From assembly GCA_045532865.1 (NCBI GenBank), contig JAZSGT010000028.1, positions 19,409-83,408 of the forward strand: a DNA stretch of 64,000 bases, read 5' to 3'. This DNA comes from RGIG4140 sp045532865. Lineage in GTDB: Bacteria; Pseudomonadota; Alphaproteobacteria; CAAHEQ01; UBA3637. Both the position numbers and the translations under genes were made by a program. Below, one piece after another: positions 15,139-23,650 of the stretch (the first letter of the stretch is position 1; every line of letters starts with the position of its first letter). The notes beneath the pieces are model-generated. The model ran no database searches. It worked only from the letters and a program-made list of their open reading frames with translations, and was not told the DNA's origin.

Positions 15139-16050
15139 ATGAAAAAAAAATTTGTAGGGATTAGTTGTCTTGCTTTAGTTATAACTCTTGGTGGGTTGTT
15201 TTATCTTTTGCCTGAGGAAGTGGATAAAACACCTTCTAATTTTGTTGAAAAAAGTTTAAATAAAAATCAATCAACAGATATGTTAATTGATTTGGCAAAA
15301 CAGGAAATTAAAGGTCAATATTTAACTGATGTTGATCAAAATAAAATAGAAGAAATATATCGTGATGTGACGGCTGATGGTATGCCTCATATTTTTGTTG
15401 AAAACATTCCTCAAGATTTTCAAATTGAAACAGAAGATGATAAAACCTTGTTTATGAAATTGATGACACCACATTTGTTAAAAACGAATGAAAAAATTAT
15501 GAATGAGCGAAAAGTCATTTTGGTTTTAAATGAAAAAATGAAAGTAAACCAACCTTTGACAGAAAAAGAACGTGATTTTTTCAATAAGATGTCTGAAAAA
15601 TATGATGTTATGGATTTAAAAGCCGATTCAGCTAAAATTGCTGAATTAGTCAAACGAGTGGATATTATACCTGTATCGCTTGGTATGGCAATTTCAATTT
15701 GGGTAACAAATTGGGGTCAAAAAAACAAATCCTCTCCTTTTTTAGAGCATGCATGGAACGGAACTATTGCTTATGAACCAATTAAGTTTGACAAACTCTC
15801 TAATGCTTCAGATAGTTTTGCATTACAATTAAATACCAGATCTCAGTTATTGAGTTTTAGAGATGATCGCCAAAGACATCGTTTCTTTGATAACAAGCTT
15901 TCGTTTGGTTGGGTTCAGGTTGATAATATGAGAAATTATTTGCATATGATTCCAACTTTTACAGATGAGTTGGCATTAATTTATCCATTGGGATATATCA
16001 AAGAGTTGGATAATGCTTGTTTTAAAGAGGGATGTTTTTTAACAAAATGA
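15139..16050 (+). CDS. Bax-like glucosaminidase-fold protein, apparently inactive
   Basis: 303 residues with a signal anchor (about 6-24). The central and C-terminal parts follow the E. coli Bax / glucosaminidase pattern: a PHLLKTNEKIMNERK helix, the KRVDIIPVSLGMA segment, then a FALQLNTRSQLLSFRDDR region equivalent to the Bax LNTH..Y..LR motif. In active members the VDIIP stretch leads into an N-E-S-G-W-G-type motif whose Glu is catalytic. Here the aligned stretch reads WVTNWGQ, with Val in place of the Glu. The protein may therefore bind peptidoglycan without cutting it. The ribosome site is weak and spacing to murJ is eight bases, so it is probably co-translated. Family assignment is by motif pattern only. 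Confidence 0.6.
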   Translation: MKKKFVGISCLALVITLGGLFYLLPEEVDKTPSNFVEKSLNKNQSTDMLIDLAKQEIKGQYLTDVDQNKIEEIYRDVTADGMPHIFVENIPQDFQIETEDDKTLFMKLMTPHLLKTNEKIMNERKVILVLNEKMKVNQPLTEKERDFFNKMSEKYDVMDLKADSAKIAELVKRVDIIPVSLGMAISIWVTNWGQKNKSSPFLEHAWNGTIAYEPIKFDKLSNASDSFALQLNTRSQLLSFRDDRQRHRFFDNKLSFGWVQVDNMRNYLHMIPTFTDELALIYPLGYIKELDNACFKEGCFLTK

Positions 16051-16478
16051 AATATATTTTATTGTTAATATGTTTTTTTATTTCTCCTGTTGTTTGGGCA
16101 GATGAGTTGCCTGAGAAACGTGTGCTTATTATTCAAACAGATTTAGGGGAGCATTATTTTGAAACAGATATTGCAGATACACCACAGTTGCAAGAACGTG
16201 GTTTGATGTATAAGAAAAATATACCAATGAATTATGCAATGACTTTTTTGTTTGAAAAGCCAAAAATTATCCGTATGTGGATGAAAAATACATATATACC
16301 ATTGGACATGATTTTTTTTGATGAGAAAGGGATTATTGTTTCTTTAAAAGAAAATGCAGCACCTCATGATTTAATACATATATCTTCTAAAAGAAATGCA
16401 TTGGGAGTTGTTGAGTTAAATGCCGGTCTTATCCAGAAAAAAAAGATTCGTATTGGGGATAAAATTATCCTTAACTAA
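16047..16478 (+). CDS. DUF192 exported protein
   Basis: 143 residues when started at the ATG overlapping the previous stop as ATGA (16047); an ATG five codons earlier (16032) is possible. A signal peptide of about 18 residues ends VWA. The rest is a single DUF192 domain with the typical ERGLMYKK, FLFEKPKIIRMWMKNTYIPL and ALGVVELNAG motifs. This small beta-rich family is widespread in bacteria and archaea, and its molecular function is not established. Translational coupling makes it the last gene of the murJ unit. Confidence 0.85.
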   Translation: MKYILLLICFFISPVVWADELPEKRVLIIQTDLGEHYFETDIADTPQLQERGLMYKKNIPMNYAMTFLFEKPKIIRMWMKNTYIPLDMIFFDEKGIIVSLKENAAPHDLIHISSKRNALGVVELNAGLIQKKKIRIGDKIILN

Positions 16479-16512
16479 AATATAAAACAATTTGGGATAA
16501 TTTCATATGCTC

Positions 16513-16541
16513 TTGCAAGAATATTTTTATACTGATATATT
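16513..16541 (+). promoter_or_regulatory. Promoter of the DUF502 gene
   Basis: TTGCAA (16513-16518), 17-base spacer, TATATT (16536-16541). Confidence 0.6.
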
Positions 16542-16572
16542 GTTTTGTATATAACTGTAAAAGAGGCAAAAA

Positions 16573-17253
16573 ATGAAAAACAAACATGAGAAAAAAACAA
16601 CATTAAAAACGTATTTTTTTACAGGAATTATTGTTACAGCTCCAATTGCAATTACACTTTATTTGGCAATAGAGTTGATTTCTTATATTGATAAAACAGT
16701 AACAGGTTTGATTCCTGAAGCTTATAATCCAAATAATTTTTTGCCGTATGGTATTCCTGGGATTGGAATAATTTTGCTTTTATTGTTTTTTACAGGGGTT
16801 GGCATGTTGGCTGCCAACTTTATCGGACAATATTTTATGAGATTGGGTTATAGAATTATTGGAAAAATGCCTGTTATTTCAGGTTTATATAATGCAATTC
16901 GCAAAATTTTTGAAACATTATTTGGTGCTGATAAAAATAAAGCATTTCGAAAAGCTTTGTTAATAGAATATCCAAGGAAAGATGTTTGGACTATTGCTTT
17001 TTTGACAGGGCCTGTTCCAAATATGATTAAGAAAAAAATAAAGAATAATAATTTAATTAGTGTTTATGTTCCAACAACACCGAACCCAACTTCAGGATTC
17101 TTTTTATATGTGGCAGAATCAGATGTTATTTATTTGGATATTACAGTTGATGAAGCCTTGAAAATGATTTTATCAACAGGCATTATTGGCCCAGATGAAA
17201 AAGATAAAATCACAAAAAAAGGTTCACGAAAAAAGACATCTTCACAGTTGTAA
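16573..17253 (+). CDS. DUF502 membrane protein
   Basis: 226 residues. After a basic start, two hydrophobic helices (about 14-37 and 54-80) are separated by a short loop, then comes a soluble domain with the family's recognisable GLYNAIRKIFETLFG, PRKDVWTIAFLTG and VYVPTTPNPTSGFFLYV stretches. DUF502 proteins are common in Alphaproteobacteria and plants (LIKE COV), and their role is thought to be membrane or envelope related. The C-terminus is basic (KKGSRKKTSS). Ribosome site AGAGG, its own promoter, convergent with dusA. Confidence 0.85.
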   Translation: MKNKHEKKTTLKTYFFTGIIVTAPIAITLYLAIELISYIDKTVTGLIPEAYNPNNFLPYGIPGIGIILLLLFFTGVGMLAANFIGQYFMRLGYRIIGKMPVISGLYNAIRKIFETLFGADKNKAFRKALLIEYPRKDVWTIAFLTGPVPNMIKKKIKNNNLISVYVPTTPNPTSGFFLYVAESDVIYLDITVDEALKMILSTGIIGPDEKDKITKKGSRKKTSSQL

Positions 17254-17255
17254 AA

Positions 17256-18224
17256 TTAAATCTGCTGATTGTTTTTTAAGAATTCTTTGAGGCCTTTTAT
17301 GTCCCTATTGGCTAAAATTTGTTTGTAAATTTTAGCATTAGGTTGTCCATGGAATAATCCCATTAAATGAGGGCAAATAATACTTAATTGTGAAGTGTTC
17401 TTTTCAAGATAAGGTACCATATTTTGTAATATTTCAATTCTTGAGAGTGGTGAAGTTGTTTCTTGATAAAATAGTGAATCAACATCTTTTAAAGCGTAGG
17501 GATTTCCATAAGCTAGACGACCAATCATTGCTCCATCAACGTATTTTAGATGTTCTTGTGCCTTTTCAATGGTTAGAATATTACCATTTATGGAAATAAT
17601 CATATCAGGAAAACTTTTTTTTAGTTGATATACTAATTCATAATTTAAAGGTATTTTTTCAGTTCGGTTTTCTTTGGGAGACCAATTTAATTTTGCTTTT
17701 CGTGCATGAACAATGAGGTGGTGGCATCCGGCATTTTTCATTAAAGATGCAAAGTTGAAAAGCTCTTTAAACCCATCTCCTTGAACATCGGATAATGAAA
17801 TTCTTGTTTTAACGCTTACCGGAATATTCGCTTTTGCAATCATGTTTGAAACACATTCAGCTACGAGTTCAGGTGTTTTCATTAAAATAGCACCAAATTT
17901 ACCTGCTTGAACACGTGAAGATGGACAACCTGCATTGATGTTAACGCCTTGGTATCCGAAATCGGACGCGTATTTTGCGCAATCAGCCATCATATCTGGA
18001 TGGGATCCCCCAATTTGCAAAATAAGGGGATGTTCAACCTCATCATATCCGATCAGTTTTTTTCTGTCTCCAAGTAGAATGGCCGGCATAGCTGTCATTT
18101 CGGTGTAAAAAACAGCATGTTTAGTAATTTGCCTTAAAAAATAGCGAAAGTGCCTGTCGGTCCAATCTAACATAGGGGCAATTGATATTTGATGTGTTTT
18201 TTTGTTTTTTTCTTGAGTTTTCAT
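17256..18224 (-). CDS. dusA: tRNA-dihydrouridine synthase, DusA type
   Basis: 322 residues from the ATG at 18224. The frame is open a further 28 codons but those residues are foreign to the family. A TIM-barrel flavoprotein: it begins with the DusA-type IAPMLDWTDRHFRYFLR, continues with TEMTA, LQIGG, the NINAGCPSSRVQ segment with the catalytic Cys, VKTRI, HARKA, INGNI and GAMIGR for FMN binding. It reduces specific uridines in the tRNA D-loop; DusA acts on positions 20/20a. No clear ribosome site. It is divergent from the DUF3126 gene. Confidence 0.9.
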   Translation of the reverse strand: MKTQEKNKKTHQISIAPMLDWTDRHFRYFLRQITKHAVFYTEMTAMPAILLGDRKKLIGYDEVEHPLILQIGGSHPDMMADCAKYASDFGYQGVNINAGCPSSRVQAGKFGAILMKTPELVAECVSNMIAKANIPVSVKTRISLSDVQGDGFKELFNFASLMKNAGCHHLIVHARKAKLNWSPKENRTEKIPLNYELVYQLKKSFPDMIISINGNILTIEKAQEHLKYVDGAMIGRLAYGNPYALKDVDSLFYQETTSPLSRIEILQNMVPYLEKNTSQLSIICPHLMGLFHGQPNAKIYKQILANRDIKGLKEFLKNNQQI

Positions 18225-18306
18225 GTTTTTTGGTGTATATTGACAAAAATAGTTTAACTTAATATACAATATATTGAAGTAAAAATCAAAGGAAAAAGGA
18301 GTCAAC

Positions 18307-18528
18307 ATGACACTAACTGAAGTTGAAATGAAAAAAGTTCAAACATATTTGCAACAACTTTTTTGGAATCCTGAAATTAAAGTTCAAAGAGGTTCTGGGG
18401 TGGATGCGCCTGCTGAGGTTTTTATTGGCAAAGAATTTGTCGGTGTTATTTATAAAAATGATGATGATGGGGATATTTCATTTGATTGGAATATGTCAAT
18501 TTTAGCTGAAGATATTGAACAATTCTAG
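18307..18528 (+). CDS. DUF3126 protein
   Basis: 73 residues starting behind AAAGGAG. The whole protein fits DUF3126: a helix KVQTYLQQLFWNPEIKV, then AEVFIGKEFVGVIYKNDDDGD and SFDWNMSILAEDIE. I know the family from Alphaproteobacteria, which makes it a useful lineage marker in this window. Function is not known. A strong terminator follows. Confidence 0.85.
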   Translation: MTLTEVEMKKVQTYLQQLFWNPEIKVQRGSGVDAPAEVFIGKEFVGVIYKNDDDGDISFDWNMSILAEDIEQF

Positions 18529-18547
18529 ATTATGATATTTATGCAAT

Positions 18548-18579
18548 AAAAAAACGCTCTTTAAAGAGCGTTTTTTTTG
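18548..18579. terminator. Bidirectional terminator between DUF3126 and DUF805 genes
   Basis: Palindrome AAAAACGCTCTTTAAAGAG with matching right arm and flanking A/T runs. The two genes converge here. Confidence 0.88.
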
Positions 18580-18592
18580 TTGCTATACTTAA

Positions 18593-19408
18593 TTAATATC
18601 CTTGAAAGAATATAACTAAAAGTTGAACGAGCTTCACTCCTGTAAACACTAATGAAAATGAGAACAAGGTGTTAAATACAATAGCAAGTTTAGATGGTTT
18701 TAGAGGCTTTTCACCATATTTGTTTGGACCTTTTGTACCAGAAATAAGTGATAAAAGAAAATATCCAAAAATACTAAAAATATAAATAATGGTGAATTGT
18801 GGAAGGCTTGCAAGTGTGCTTAAGATTCCAAAAACTGTTACAAAAAGGAGGCCTCCCCAAAATCCACTTCTCCCAATATCATGAAATCTTCGAATGCTCA
18901 AAGTAAATAATGCTGCAATGAGAAGTGCTGATGCAATAATAACAGCATAAGATAAGTTGGCAGAAAAAACTGCATATGGTACAAAAACAGGGAATAAAAG
19001 GATGGCTATACTCCAAAAAGTTATAAATTCTGCACGATTTGCTCTTCCTGAAAATGAGAACATATGGATCCAGTTGTCAAAGTAAAGTTCTAAAATATTT
19101 CGTGTTTTTTCTTTTTGAACGGATTCTTGAAAGATTGGAGTTGAAACTGTGGTTAATTTTTCAACTGGTTCGATAACTGTTGGATGTTCAACCGTTACAG
19201 TAACTGTTTTTACAGGTGTAATTTTAGGTGTAGATTTTTTCTTTGGAGCTGTTTTTTTTGCAACAACCTCTTTTTTTTCAACAGAAGATACTTTTGTTGT
19301 TTTCGTTTGTTTAGGTTGAGATTTTGCTGAAGTTTTTGTTGTTTTTTTAGTTGTAGCACTTGTTTTTGATTTTGTTTTTGTTTGAGTTTTTACCATTTTT
19401 GTCTCCAA
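18593..19408 (-). CDS. DUF805 membrane protein with Lys/Thr-rich N-terminus
   Basis: 271 residues. The first 105 are dominated by Lys, Thr, Ser and Val-Pro, with many short KTTK/KKST-like clusters, and are probably disordered. Residues about 115-260 form a DUF805 unit with four hydrophobic helices and the usual FSGRANRAEFITFW entry and RRFHDIGRSGFWG loop. DUF805 proteins are inner-membrane proteins of unknown function. The basic N-terminal part would lie in the cytoplasm and could bind nucleic acid or acidic lipid head groups (inference). Ribosome site GGAG. It is a single-gene unit. Confidence 0.85.
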   Translation of the reverse strand: METKMVKTQTKTKSKTSATTKKTTKTSAKSQPKQTKTTKVSSVEKKEVVAKKTAPKKKSTPKITPVKTVTVTVEHPTVIEPVEKLTTVSTPIFQESVQKEKTRNILELYFDNWIHMFSFSGRANRAEFITFWSIAILLFPVFVPYAVFSANLSYAVIIASALLIAALFTLSIRRFHDIGRSGFWGGLLFVTVFGILSTLASLPQFTIIYIFSIFGYFLLSLISGTKGPNKYGEKPLKPSKLAIVFNTLFSFSLVFTGVKLVQLLVIFFQGY

Positions 19409-19492
19409 TTTAAGTTAATCCACTTTCCCCAATATAAATGATTTTTTTTAAAAAAACAAGCCCTAATATAAATAGATTTTATATATAAAATA

Positions 19493-19526
19493 AAAAAAAC
19501 AGCTTATTAATCAATAAGCTGTTTTT
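19493..19526 (-). terminator. Terminator of leuA
   Basis: Minus-strand hairpin AAACAGCTTATT / AATAAGCTGTTT followed by a T-run, directly after the leuA stop. Confidence 0.88.
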
Positions 19527-19532
19527 GGGATG

Positions 19533-21089
19533 TTAATTTGTTCTTTCAAGAAGGTTGAGACCATTAAAAATCGCTTTAATTTTTGATTTTGTTGTTGATC
19601 GATCAATCGCTCTTGAAATAACATTTTTGTTGTTATTAGAAACTTCAAGTGTTGTAATAGCTTCAGCTGCTTCTTTGTCTTTAGCTCCTAGCATTTGCTC
19701 TTCATATTTTAAAATTGAAATAGCAACACCAACAGACAAAAGTGCATTGATACAAGCATGAACGGGTCCATCACCATGCCCAATGACTTCAATAGATTGG
19801 TTGTCTTTTGTGTATGAAAGGGCAAAACGACCATCATTAATTCTATCAAAAGACATAAATTTGTAAGGTCCTTTAATTTCGCAAAGATGTTTACGATAAA
19901 GTGTATCTAAATCAGTTATATTGAGTTCACCTTTCTTTTCGGCCATTTTTTTTGCATGAGGCATCAGCTGGATTGTTTCTTGAATTGTGATGGGGTATCC
20001 AGCTGTTTGGAAAAGAGACATTAAAGCACCTTTTCCTGATTGATTTGTAAAACCTAAATGTTCTCCATCATTTCGGCCAACTAATTGAGGCTCAAAAGCA
20101 ATATATTGGCCTTTTTTTAACCCTTTTGTTTTGTTCGCACCATCTTGATGGATGCCGCTTCTGTGTGTTAAAACATCAGAACCAATAATTGGCGCTTTTT
20201 CAGGAATGGAAATGTTTGACATTTGTGAAACAAGGTGCGAAGAATCATAAAATTTATGCATATTTAAATTTGTATTGACATCCATGTTATGTAAAGCAAC
20301 AGCGACTTCATACATGTTTGTATTACCAGCGCGTTCACCAAGTCCGTTTAAGGTTGTTTCTAATTGTGTTGCACCTTTAAAAAAACTTTCAACAGTTGTA
20401 GCAGTTGCCATACCTAAATCGTTGTGACAGTGAACAGAAATAGTGGCTTTATCTCCGATGCGATTATAAACGGCTTTAACCATGTCTGTAAAAATAGATG
20501 GTGTGTAGCGTTCAACAGTATTGGGTAAATTAATTACAGTAGCTCCAGCATTAACAATTTTTTCGATAGCATTTACAACTTCTGGTAAATTTTCTCGACA
20601 GTCTCCAAAATGTTCCACTGAAAATTCGATTTCACAGTGTGGTAAAAGTTTTTTTGCATTTTTTACTGCCTCAATGGCTGTTTGTGTAACTGTATGAATG
20701 TCTTTTTTCAAGACGTGTTTAAGTCCTTGTGGATTCATTGCTATAAATGTATGAATTCTTGGTTTTTTGGCGTATTGTACAGCTTGAGCAGCTTTTTTGA
20801 TGTCGGATTCAACAGCTCTGGCAAGAACGCTTACAACAACATCTTTTGGTGCTTTTTGTGCGAGTTTTTTACAAGATTCAAAATCCATTTCGCTTGATGC
20901 TGGAAATCCAATTTCGATTCCTTGAACGCCTAATTCAATTAATTGATTAAAAATGATTTCTTTTTCTTCTTGGTTCCATGGTTTTCTTAAAGCTTGGTTT
21001 CCATCTCTAAGGGTTACATCATAAAAAAATGGTTTTCGTTGATTGTTTTGTTCAGATGTAAAGACGGTGTTTTTTGTTTTGTTTGTCAT
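19533..21089 (-). CDS. leuA: 2-isopropylmalate synthase
   Basis: 518 residues from ATG 21089, which has GGAG seven bases before it. The TIM-barrel HMGL-like domain shows DVTLRDGNQALRKPW at the N-terminus (metal Asp and catalytic Arg), the HCHNDLGMAT metal His pair and GERAGNTNMYE. The last 120 residues are the LeuA allosteric domain (MSFDRINDGRFAL, GHGDGPVHACINALL), where leucine feedback acts. It condenses acetyl-CoA with 2-ketoisovalerate, the first step of leucine synthesis. No leuB, leuC or leuD is adjacent. A leucine-rich leader peptide and attenuator precede it, so expression should fall when leucyl-tRNA is plentiful. Confidence 0.93.
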   Translation of the reverse strand: MTNKTKNTVFTSEQNNQRKPFFYDVTLRDGNQALRKPWNQEEKEIIFNQLIELGVQGIEIGFPASSEMDFESCKKLAQKAPKDVVVSVLARAVESDIKKAAQAVQYAKKPRIHTFIAMNPQGLKHVLKKDIHTVTQTAIEAVKNAKKLLPHCEIEFSVEHFGDCRENLPEVVNAIEKIVNAGATVINLPNTVERYTPSIFTDMVKAVYNRIGDKATISVHCHNDLGMATATTVESFFKGATQLETTLNGLGERAGNTNMYEVAVALHNMDVNTNLNMHKFYDSSHLVSQMSNISIPEKAPIIGSDVLTHRSGIHQDGANKTKGLKKGQYIAFEPQLVGRNDGEHLGFTNQSGKGALMSLFQTAGYPITIQETIQLMPHAKKMAEKKGELNITDLDTLYRKHLCEIKGPYKFMSFDRINDGRFALSYTKDNQSIEVIGHGDGPVHACINALLSVGVAISILKYEEQMLGAKDKEAAEAITTLEVSNNNKNVISRAIDRSTTKSKIKAIFNGLNLLERTN

Positions 21090-21113
21090 AAATACTCCAT
21101 TATAAATATAAAA

Positions 21114-21137
21114 AAACACCCTCCTAAAAGGGTGTTT
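21114..21137 (-). terminator. Leucine attenuator terminator
   Basis: Minus-strand hairpin AAACACCC-TTTTAGGA-GGGTGTTT followed by T residues, between the leader stop and leuA. Its loop-side segment CCCTTTTAGGAG is complementary to the end of the leader ORF (CTCCTAAAGGG, 21165-21175), giving an exclusive antiterminator pairing. Confidence 0.8.
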
Positions 21138-21160
21138 ATCTGCATTAATTATATAAAAAA

Positions 21161-21232
21161 CTAACCCTTTAGGAGATGAATATCATATCCCAACAATAAG
21201 TTTGATAAAAGGTTTAGTGTTAATTTTTTCAT
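21161..21232 (-). CDS. leuL: leu leader peptide
   Basis: A 23-residue peptide with nine leucines, including the clusters Leu8-Leu9, Leu12-Leu13-Leu14 and Leu20-Leu21. It lies directly upstream of leuA and overlaps the antiterminator strand. This is the classic attenuator set-up: when charged leucyl-tRNA is scarce the ribosome stalls on the Leu codons, the RNA from the leader end pairs with the terminator's 5' arm and leuA is read; otherwise the terminator forms. No ribosome site precedes the ATG. A promoter-like pair ends seven bases upstream, suggesting a leaderless start. Confidence 0.82.
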   Translation of the reverse strand: MKKLTLNLLSNLLLGYDIHLLKG

Positions 21233-21239
21233 GAAATGA

Positions 21240-21268
21240 TAAGTAACATAATTTAAAAATAAAGTCAA
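21240..21268 (-). promoter_or_regulatory. Promoter of the leuL-leuA unit
   Basis: Minus-strand TTGACT (21263-21268), 17-base spacer, a weak -10 (TACTTA, 21240-21245), then seven bases to the leuL ATG. The geometry equals that of the trp leader at 37.9 kb. Confidence 0.5.
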
Positions 21269-21269
21269 T

Positions 21270-21303
21270 AAAAAAATAAACCACGTATAAAGTGGTTTAT
21301 TTT
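21270..21303 (-). terminator. Terminator of parC
   Basis: Minus-strand hairpin AAATAAACCAC / GTGGTTTATTT followed by T residues, just after the parC stop and just before the leu promoter. Confidence 0.85.
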
Positions 21304-21305
21304 TG

Positions 21306-23534
21306 TTAATTTCCAAATTTATTGCTTCGAGGGAAACCGACGGGTGGAATTTTTCCAACAGTTGCACGTTTTGTAAGCCAAAGGGATATATTTCTTTCTA
21401 CACGAATGCCGTTTCCAGATGGGAAAGAAAGCCCTTCTTCAAGATTGAAGAATTTGGCATCACTTAAACGTGCTTCTTGATAACGTTGTAAAATAACGCC
21501 ACTACCTCTTTGCATCATTGGAATTTCTTCTGTTGCAAAGACAATCATCTTTCTATTTGTGCCAATAACAGCCAAGTGTGAGCCATTAACTTGTTTGCAT
21601 AAGCAGGCTTTATCATCATCTGGTAAATTTAAGATAATTTTACCAGCTCTTGTTTGTGCAATGACATCATTTGAATTGACAATAAATCCTTTTCCTTTTG
21701 AAGATGCAACCAAAAGTTTGGTATCAGGCTGATGTACTAGCATGGTGATAACATCAGCATCCTCTGTAATATCAACTTGTAGTCTTAGTGGTTCCCCAAA
21801 ACCACGTCCTCCTGCAATAGCATTTCCTCTTAATGTATAGAATCGACCATTTGTTGTGAAGAAAATAATATTGTCAGTTGTATAGGTTTGGAGTGTGCAT
21901 TTAAGAGAATCGCCTTCTTTAAACTTTAAATCGTCAACAGGAGTGTGGCCTTTGAGGGCACGAATCCAACCTTTTTTAGATAAAACAACAGTAATAGGTT
22001 CTTTTTCAATCATAGCTTCAATTGAAATTTCAACAGCAAGAGGAGCTTCTTGAACAATAGTTCTTCTAGCGCCAAGAGCTGTTTTTTGACCGAATTTTGT
22101 TTTGATTTCTTTAATTTCTAAAGCAAGTCTTTCATCTCTTAATTCTTTAGATTGAATAAGAGCTTCTAATTCTGCTTTTTCTTTTAATAATGAGGCATGT
22201 TCATCTCTAATTTGATTTTCTTCTAATTTGCGAAGAGAACGTAAACGCATGTTCAAAATAGCTTCGGCTTGAACATCAGTCAAATTAAATTCAGCCATCA
22301 TAACGGCTTTTGGTTCATCTTCGTTTCGAATAATTTCAATAACTCTATCAAGATTAAGAAATGCGATTAAGAAACCTTCTAAAATCTCCATTCTATGGAT
22401 AATTTTATCAAGACGATATTGAGATCGACGAATCAAAACTTGGTCACGATGTTTTAAAAATGCTTGAAGTACTTCTTTGATGTTCATCACTTTTGGTGTG
22501 TGATCAGCATCTAACACATTCATATTCAAGTTGAAGTTAACTTGTAAATCTGTGTTTTTAAAAAGATGTTCCATTAATTGTTCAGGAGCAACCGTTCTTG
22601 ATTTTGGTTCAAGCACAATGCGAACGACATCAGATGATTCATCTCGAATATCAGCCAATAATGGTAGCTTCTTTTCTGATAATAATTTAGCCACACGCAT
22701 GATTAAATCAGATTTTTGAACCATATAAGGAATTTCTGTTACAACAATTTGGTACTGTCCGTGAGAAAGTTCTTCTTTTTCCCATTTGGCACGCACCTTC
22801 ATAGCACCACGTCCCTCTTTATATGCTTTAACAATATTTTCACGAGGTTCAGCTAAAATACCACCGGTTGGAAAATCGGGACCTTGAATAAAATCCATTA
22901 CTTTTTCAATATCAGTATCTGGATGTTTAATCAAATAAAGAAGCGCATCTGAAATTTCACCCACATTATGAGGAGGAATGTTTGTAGCCATACCCACAGC
23001 AATACCCGATGAGCCATTAGCGAGTAGGTTTGGAAATGCAGCAGGCATAACGGTTGGTTCTTCTTCCTCGCCATCATATGTTTTGTCAAAATCAACGGCG
23101 TTATCATCTAGTCCATCCATCAAGGCAACGGCAACAGCTGTTAATCTTGCCTCAGTATAACGCATGGCAGCTGCTTTATCCCCATCAATGTTGCCAAAGT
23201 TTCCTTGACCATCAACGAGTGGGTATCGCACGGCAAAATCTTGAGCCAAACGAACCATGGCATCGTAAACAGAAGAATCTCCATGGGGGTGATATTTACC
23301 AATAACATCACCAACCACACGAGCACATTTTTTAAAGCCAGAAACAGGGTCTAATTTTAATTGGCGCATTGCAAACAAAAGGCGTCGATGAACCGGTTTT
23401 AATCCGTCACGCACGTCAGGTAAAGACCTTGCAACAATGGTTGATAATGCATAAGCTAAATATCTCTCAGATAATGCATCTGCAAGTTTTGCCTCTTTAA
23501 TATTTTCGGTTATTTCTATTGTGTTATCAGTCAT
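21306..23534 (-). CDS. parC: DNA topoisomerase IV subunit A
   Basis: 742 residues from ATG 23534; 13 upstream in-frame codons are hydrophobic and lie over the promoter. The N-terminal breakage-reunion domain has the DNA-cutting Tyr126 in AAAMRYTEARLT and the quinolone-region segment GKYHPHGDSSVYDAM with its Ser pair intact. The tower and coiled-coil gate follow, and a C-terminal beta-pinwheel shorter than in gyrase and without a gyrA-box, which favours ParC over GyrA. It unlinks daughter chromosomes together with ParE, which is not in the window. Convergence of evidence is strong for ParC. Confidence 0.92.
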   Translation of the reverse strand: MTDNTIEITENIKEAKLADALSERYLAYALSTIVARSLPDVRDGLKPVHRRLLFAMRQLKLDPVSGFKKCARVVGDVIGKYHPHGDSSVYDAMVRLAQDFAVRYPLVDGQGNFGNIDGDKAAAMRYTEARLTAVAVALMDGLDDNAVDFDKTYDGEEEEPTVMPAAFPNLLANGSSGIAVGMATNIPPHNVGEISDALLYLIKHPDTDIEKVMDFIQGPDFPTGGILAEPRENIVKAYKEGRGAMKVRAKWEKEELSHGQYQIVVTEIPYMVQKSDLIMRVAKLLSEKKLPLLADIRDESSDVVRIVLEPKSRTVAPEQLMEHLFKNTDLQVNFNLNMNVLDADHTPKVMNIKEVLQAFLKHRDQVLIRRSQYRLDKIIHRMEILEGFLIAFLNLDRVIEIIRNEDEPKAVMMAEFNLTDVQAEAILNMRLRSLRKLEENQIRDEHASLLKEKAELEALIQSKELRDERLALEIKEIKTKFGQKTALGARRTIVQEAPLAVEISIEAMIEKEPITVVLSKKGWIRALKGHTPVDDLKFKEGDSLKCTLQTYTTDNIIFFTTNGRFYTLRGNAIAGGRGFGEPLRLQVDITEDADVITMLVHQPDTKLLVASSKGKGFIVNSNDVIAQTRAGKIILNLPDDDKACLCKQVNGSHLAVIGTNRKMIVFATEEIPMMQRGSGVILQRYQEARLSDAKFFNLEEGLSFPSGNGIRVERNISLWLTKRATVGKIPPVGFPRSNKFGN

Positions 23535-23544
23535 AATACTTGGG

Positions 23545-23573
23545 ATTATAAAGAGAAAAAAGAAAAAACGCAA
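23545..23573 (-). promoter_or_regulatory. Promoter of parC
   Basis: Minus-strand TTGCGT (23568-23573), 17-base spacer, perfect TATAAT (23545-23550), ten bases before the ATG; the 5' leader would be only a few bases. Confidence 0.6.
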
Positions 23574-23587
23574 GCTTTTTTTATATC

Positions 23588-23616
23588 TTGTCTTTTAAAT
23601 AAAAGTTTGGTAAAGT
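23588..23616 (+). promoter_or_regulatory. Possible promoter of the IalB-rlmN unit
   Basis: TTGTCT (23588-23593), 17-base spacer, TAAAGT (23611-23616). Moderate match only. Confidence 0.4.
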
Positions 23617-23650
23617 ATACTCATTTCTTAAAAATAAATGAAAAGGAAAA

